Made by a program: the position numbers and the translations under genes. The notes beneath the pieces are model-generated. The model searched no databases. It saw nothing but the letters and a program-made list of their open reading frames with translations, and was not told the origin of the DNA. This document shows, piece after piece, positions 61,999 through 64,000 of a stretch of 64,000 nt of DNA (positions within the stretch are counted from its first letter, which is position 1; each line of letters starts with the position of its first letter). Origin of the DNA: Oreocharis arfaki (Eukaryota; Chordata; Aves; Passeriformes; Paramythiidae); assembly GCA_013398015.1 (NCBI GenBank), contig VZRR01002857.1, positions 1,332,634-1,396,633 on the forward strand, in the 5' to 3' direction.

Positions 61999-62136
61999 CT
62001 GAAATTAGCTCAGTTGGTTAGAGCACAGTGCTAACACCACGGTTGTGGTTTTGATCCCCATATGAGACATTTACTTAAGAGCTGGACTCGATGACCCTTG
62101 TGGGTCTCTTCCAATGAAGAATATTCTGTGTTTATA
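61999..62136 (+). mobile_element. tRNA-Ile/CR1 chimeric SINE (TguSINE1-like)
   Basis: The 5' half resembles tRNA-Ile: TTAGCTCAGTTGGTTAGAGC, then a GTGCTAACA anticodon-loop region and GGTTGTGGTTTTGATCCCC. The A box TAGCTCAGTTGG (62006-62017) is perfect; the B box (62047-62057, GGTTTTGATCC) is degraded. After the CATATGAGACAT acceptor-stem equivalent, the 3' half is a CR1 tail (GAGCTGGACTCGATGACCCT, TGTGGGTCTCTTCC and an ATATTCTGTG end). This head-tail arrangement is that of TguSINE1, the passerine SINE mobilised by CR1 machinery. The copy is nearly full length but mutated, so probably inactive. It is not a functional tRNA gene: the acceptor stem and B box are broken. No clear target duplication was seen. 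Confidence 0.85.
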
Positions 62137-64000
62137 TACTGTGAACTCTCCACTGTCTTCAATATTACTGAGAAACAGTGGTTACTGATAACAAATCAAG
62201 ATACAGTCATTGCATTAATTTTATAGCTGAAGTGTAGATCTGAGTCAAACAGCAGCAGTTTTAGCACCATAAAAGAACAACTGCTAGTCATTGACAAATG
62301 CTGGCTTTGAGTATTTCCAGCTATTTGTCAGTCAAAACAAATGCTATATATTTTGATCAACTGGATTTGAAGTAACATATCAGTAAAAGTTAAATCTGAT
62401 TCAAAAGAAAGATTTACTAATTGAGACCAGATTTTTCTAATTGAATCCATTACTGTGGAATGCTGCATGTTCTATCCTCGGAAACTACACTGCCTTCAAA
62501 GAAGAGATATGTGGGATCAGTACACAGGTGTGAAGTTAGCATGACCAAGAGGAAGACAGAAGGATTTGCTCTATTTTATAGTCCTTACTTAACAGGGAGT
62601 AATATCTGAAGAATGACAGAGCATAAGAAATATCTGGGGACTGCTCTACTGGCTCATACTGCCTATCAACGGGTTAACTACCTCCTTCTCCACACCTCTG
62701 ATGAGGAACCACCTGCAATTCTCTCCCTCTTACTCCCTTTCCTAGTTTCCCTAGGTATGTAGACAATTAGGACAAAAGCAATAATGTGAAATAGATGTTT
62801 TTCCATAAATACATAGGTGCATGTGTGTGTTCATGTCTATGTATCTATAAAATCCTACACAAACACACAGATTCTCACAAGACAAATGAGATAGAACTAA
62901 GACAAAGGGAAATTTGAGTTTCAGGAGGGAAAAACAATTCTTGATATACTTAAGTTTTAAAAATTATACTCCAGAGTGTCATCATTTTCTCAGGGAAGTG
63001 AGGGGATTCTTTTATTTTGGGATATTTTCAAGTGAGATGGATAGAACCTGCTGGTTATATACTTGGAGCAATGACTTGGCAAAGAGAATACTTTCCACTA
63101 ACCTTTTTTTATTATTTTAATGTAGCATGAATTTTCCTCAGAAAATACCTTGTATTGAACATAGTTCTTGCAGTCTTACCAGCAATAGTCACAACATGAA
63201 GATTCTTTGCGTTGTTTAGGCAGTCTGAAGTGAATCCTTCTGTGATAACTATATCTCATTCTTCCAATGACTATAACTTTCTTGTGCTGAAAGTACGCAA
63301 TGTAGAAACTCAGGCTAGGTAGATCAGCCTCCCCTTTGGTTGTCTAATAATCAAGTTCACCCTATTTCAGATAATTGCAAGAGAATTTGATGATGAATAT
63401 ATTTGAAGAATTTAACCAAAGGTGTCTAAAATTTAAACAAATCCTATAGATATGCCTTATATAGTATGTGCTAAATAGGAACTTAGAATACCTTTCCAAT
63501 ACAGAATTTATGAATTTTTCTTTCTCCCGTATGAGGAATATTATCAACTCTCTTCACCTGTGTGTATTTCCAACACTGAAAAGTACTGCAGATTTATGAA
63601 GAGATGGTTTCTTTCTAGGAAGCCACTGTATGTCATCTCACCTGCAGAAACTCTGGAAGAAGAATTTACACCCCAGAGCAGGTAGCTTCCTTTTTCAGTC
63701 TGGCAAAAGTCTGAAGAATACATCTCCATTTTAGCAGCAACACCACTCCAGAAATCTATCAGCAATCTCTGGAAATTAAGCAATGGTGGTAGGAAGTAGC
63801 TATAAATGCTTTTCAATTTGTCAGTTATTCTTGGTAGATGTACATTTTCTTTTTATAAAGAAAATATCTGAAATGCAAATTACTTTGGTATGTAACTATT
63901 GTGTCAACTTCATAACATAAGAAATAACAGATATCCTTATATTAATCTGCAGCACGCTGAAGGAAGAGAGAAGAAAACCCATACTTTCACTGTCTCTTAA
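62137..64000. other. Non-coding unique sequence, right end
   Basis: No gene or repeat family is recognised. Frames of 61-90 codons on either strand (62914-63816) have no known features. Confidence 0.5.

Noticed and set aside
62006..62060. Possible functional tRNA-Ile gene
   Set aside because: The B box and acceptor stem are broken and a CR1 tail follows directly, which identifies a SINE.
1..64000. CRISPR arrays, operons, phage or plasmid features
   Set aside because: No regularly spaced repeats, ribosome-binding-site-led gene strings or bacterial families; the sequence is vertebrate nuclear DNA.

Overview
This is vertebrate, non-coding, AT-rich nuclear DNA, almost certainly from a passerine bird. 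Fragments of CR1 LINEs, two avian endogenous-retrovirus LTRs, and near position 62,000 a short element with a tRNA-Ile-like head and a CR1-like tail point to birds. That last structure is the one described for the passerine SINE TguSINE1, so a songbird is the best guess. I found no bacterial, plasmid or phage feature.

No protein-coding gene can be supported. The longest open frames (up to 163 codons) have no family resemblance I recognise, and they fall in the range expected by chance in 64 kb of AT-rich sequence or are translations of microsatellites, LTRs and antisense CR1. The window is best read as a gene desert or a very long intron. Four short + strand segments (3838-3916, 36539-36650, 44953-45004, 45887-46010) have exon-like splice borders, and their open frames happen to be phase-compatible. 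A strong donor-like site also lies at position 8. These are low-confidence exon candidates, coding or lncRNA.

Layout. 0-9 kb: a CR1 tail (2.4 kb), a well-preserved solo LTR with a 6-bp target-site duplication (4327-4955), a 61-bp almost identical direct repeat at 6.2 and 8.6 kb, and a homeodomain-site-rich block at 7.4-7.9 kb. 9-24 kb: mostly unique sequence, with an AT microsatellite, a CR1 tail at 20.9 kb and a regulatory-looking block at 21.4-21.7 kb. 23.9-24.5 kb: an eroded ERV LTR whose middle has become a 300-bp pyrimidine microsatellite. 24.5-43 kb: very poor in transposons, with one CR1 tail, a poly-A tract holding an assembly gap, a (CTTT)n/(CT)n microsatellite and a POU/dyad motif block at 35.8-36.1 kb. 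43.0-43.5 kb: a minus-strand CR1 piece lacking its 3' tail. 44-64 kb: more unique sequence with several regulatory-looking blocks, a 15-bp perfect hairpin, a GC-richer segment at 53 kb, a GT-rich tract, a CA repeat and the SINE.

The most interesting features are the local 61-bp duplication, the LTR-born microsatellite, the phase-compatible exon candidates and the chain of homeodomain/POU-rich blocks typical of a developmental regulatory desert. Conservation cannot be tested from one sequence, so every enhancer call here is inference. No previously undescribed system was identified with confidence.
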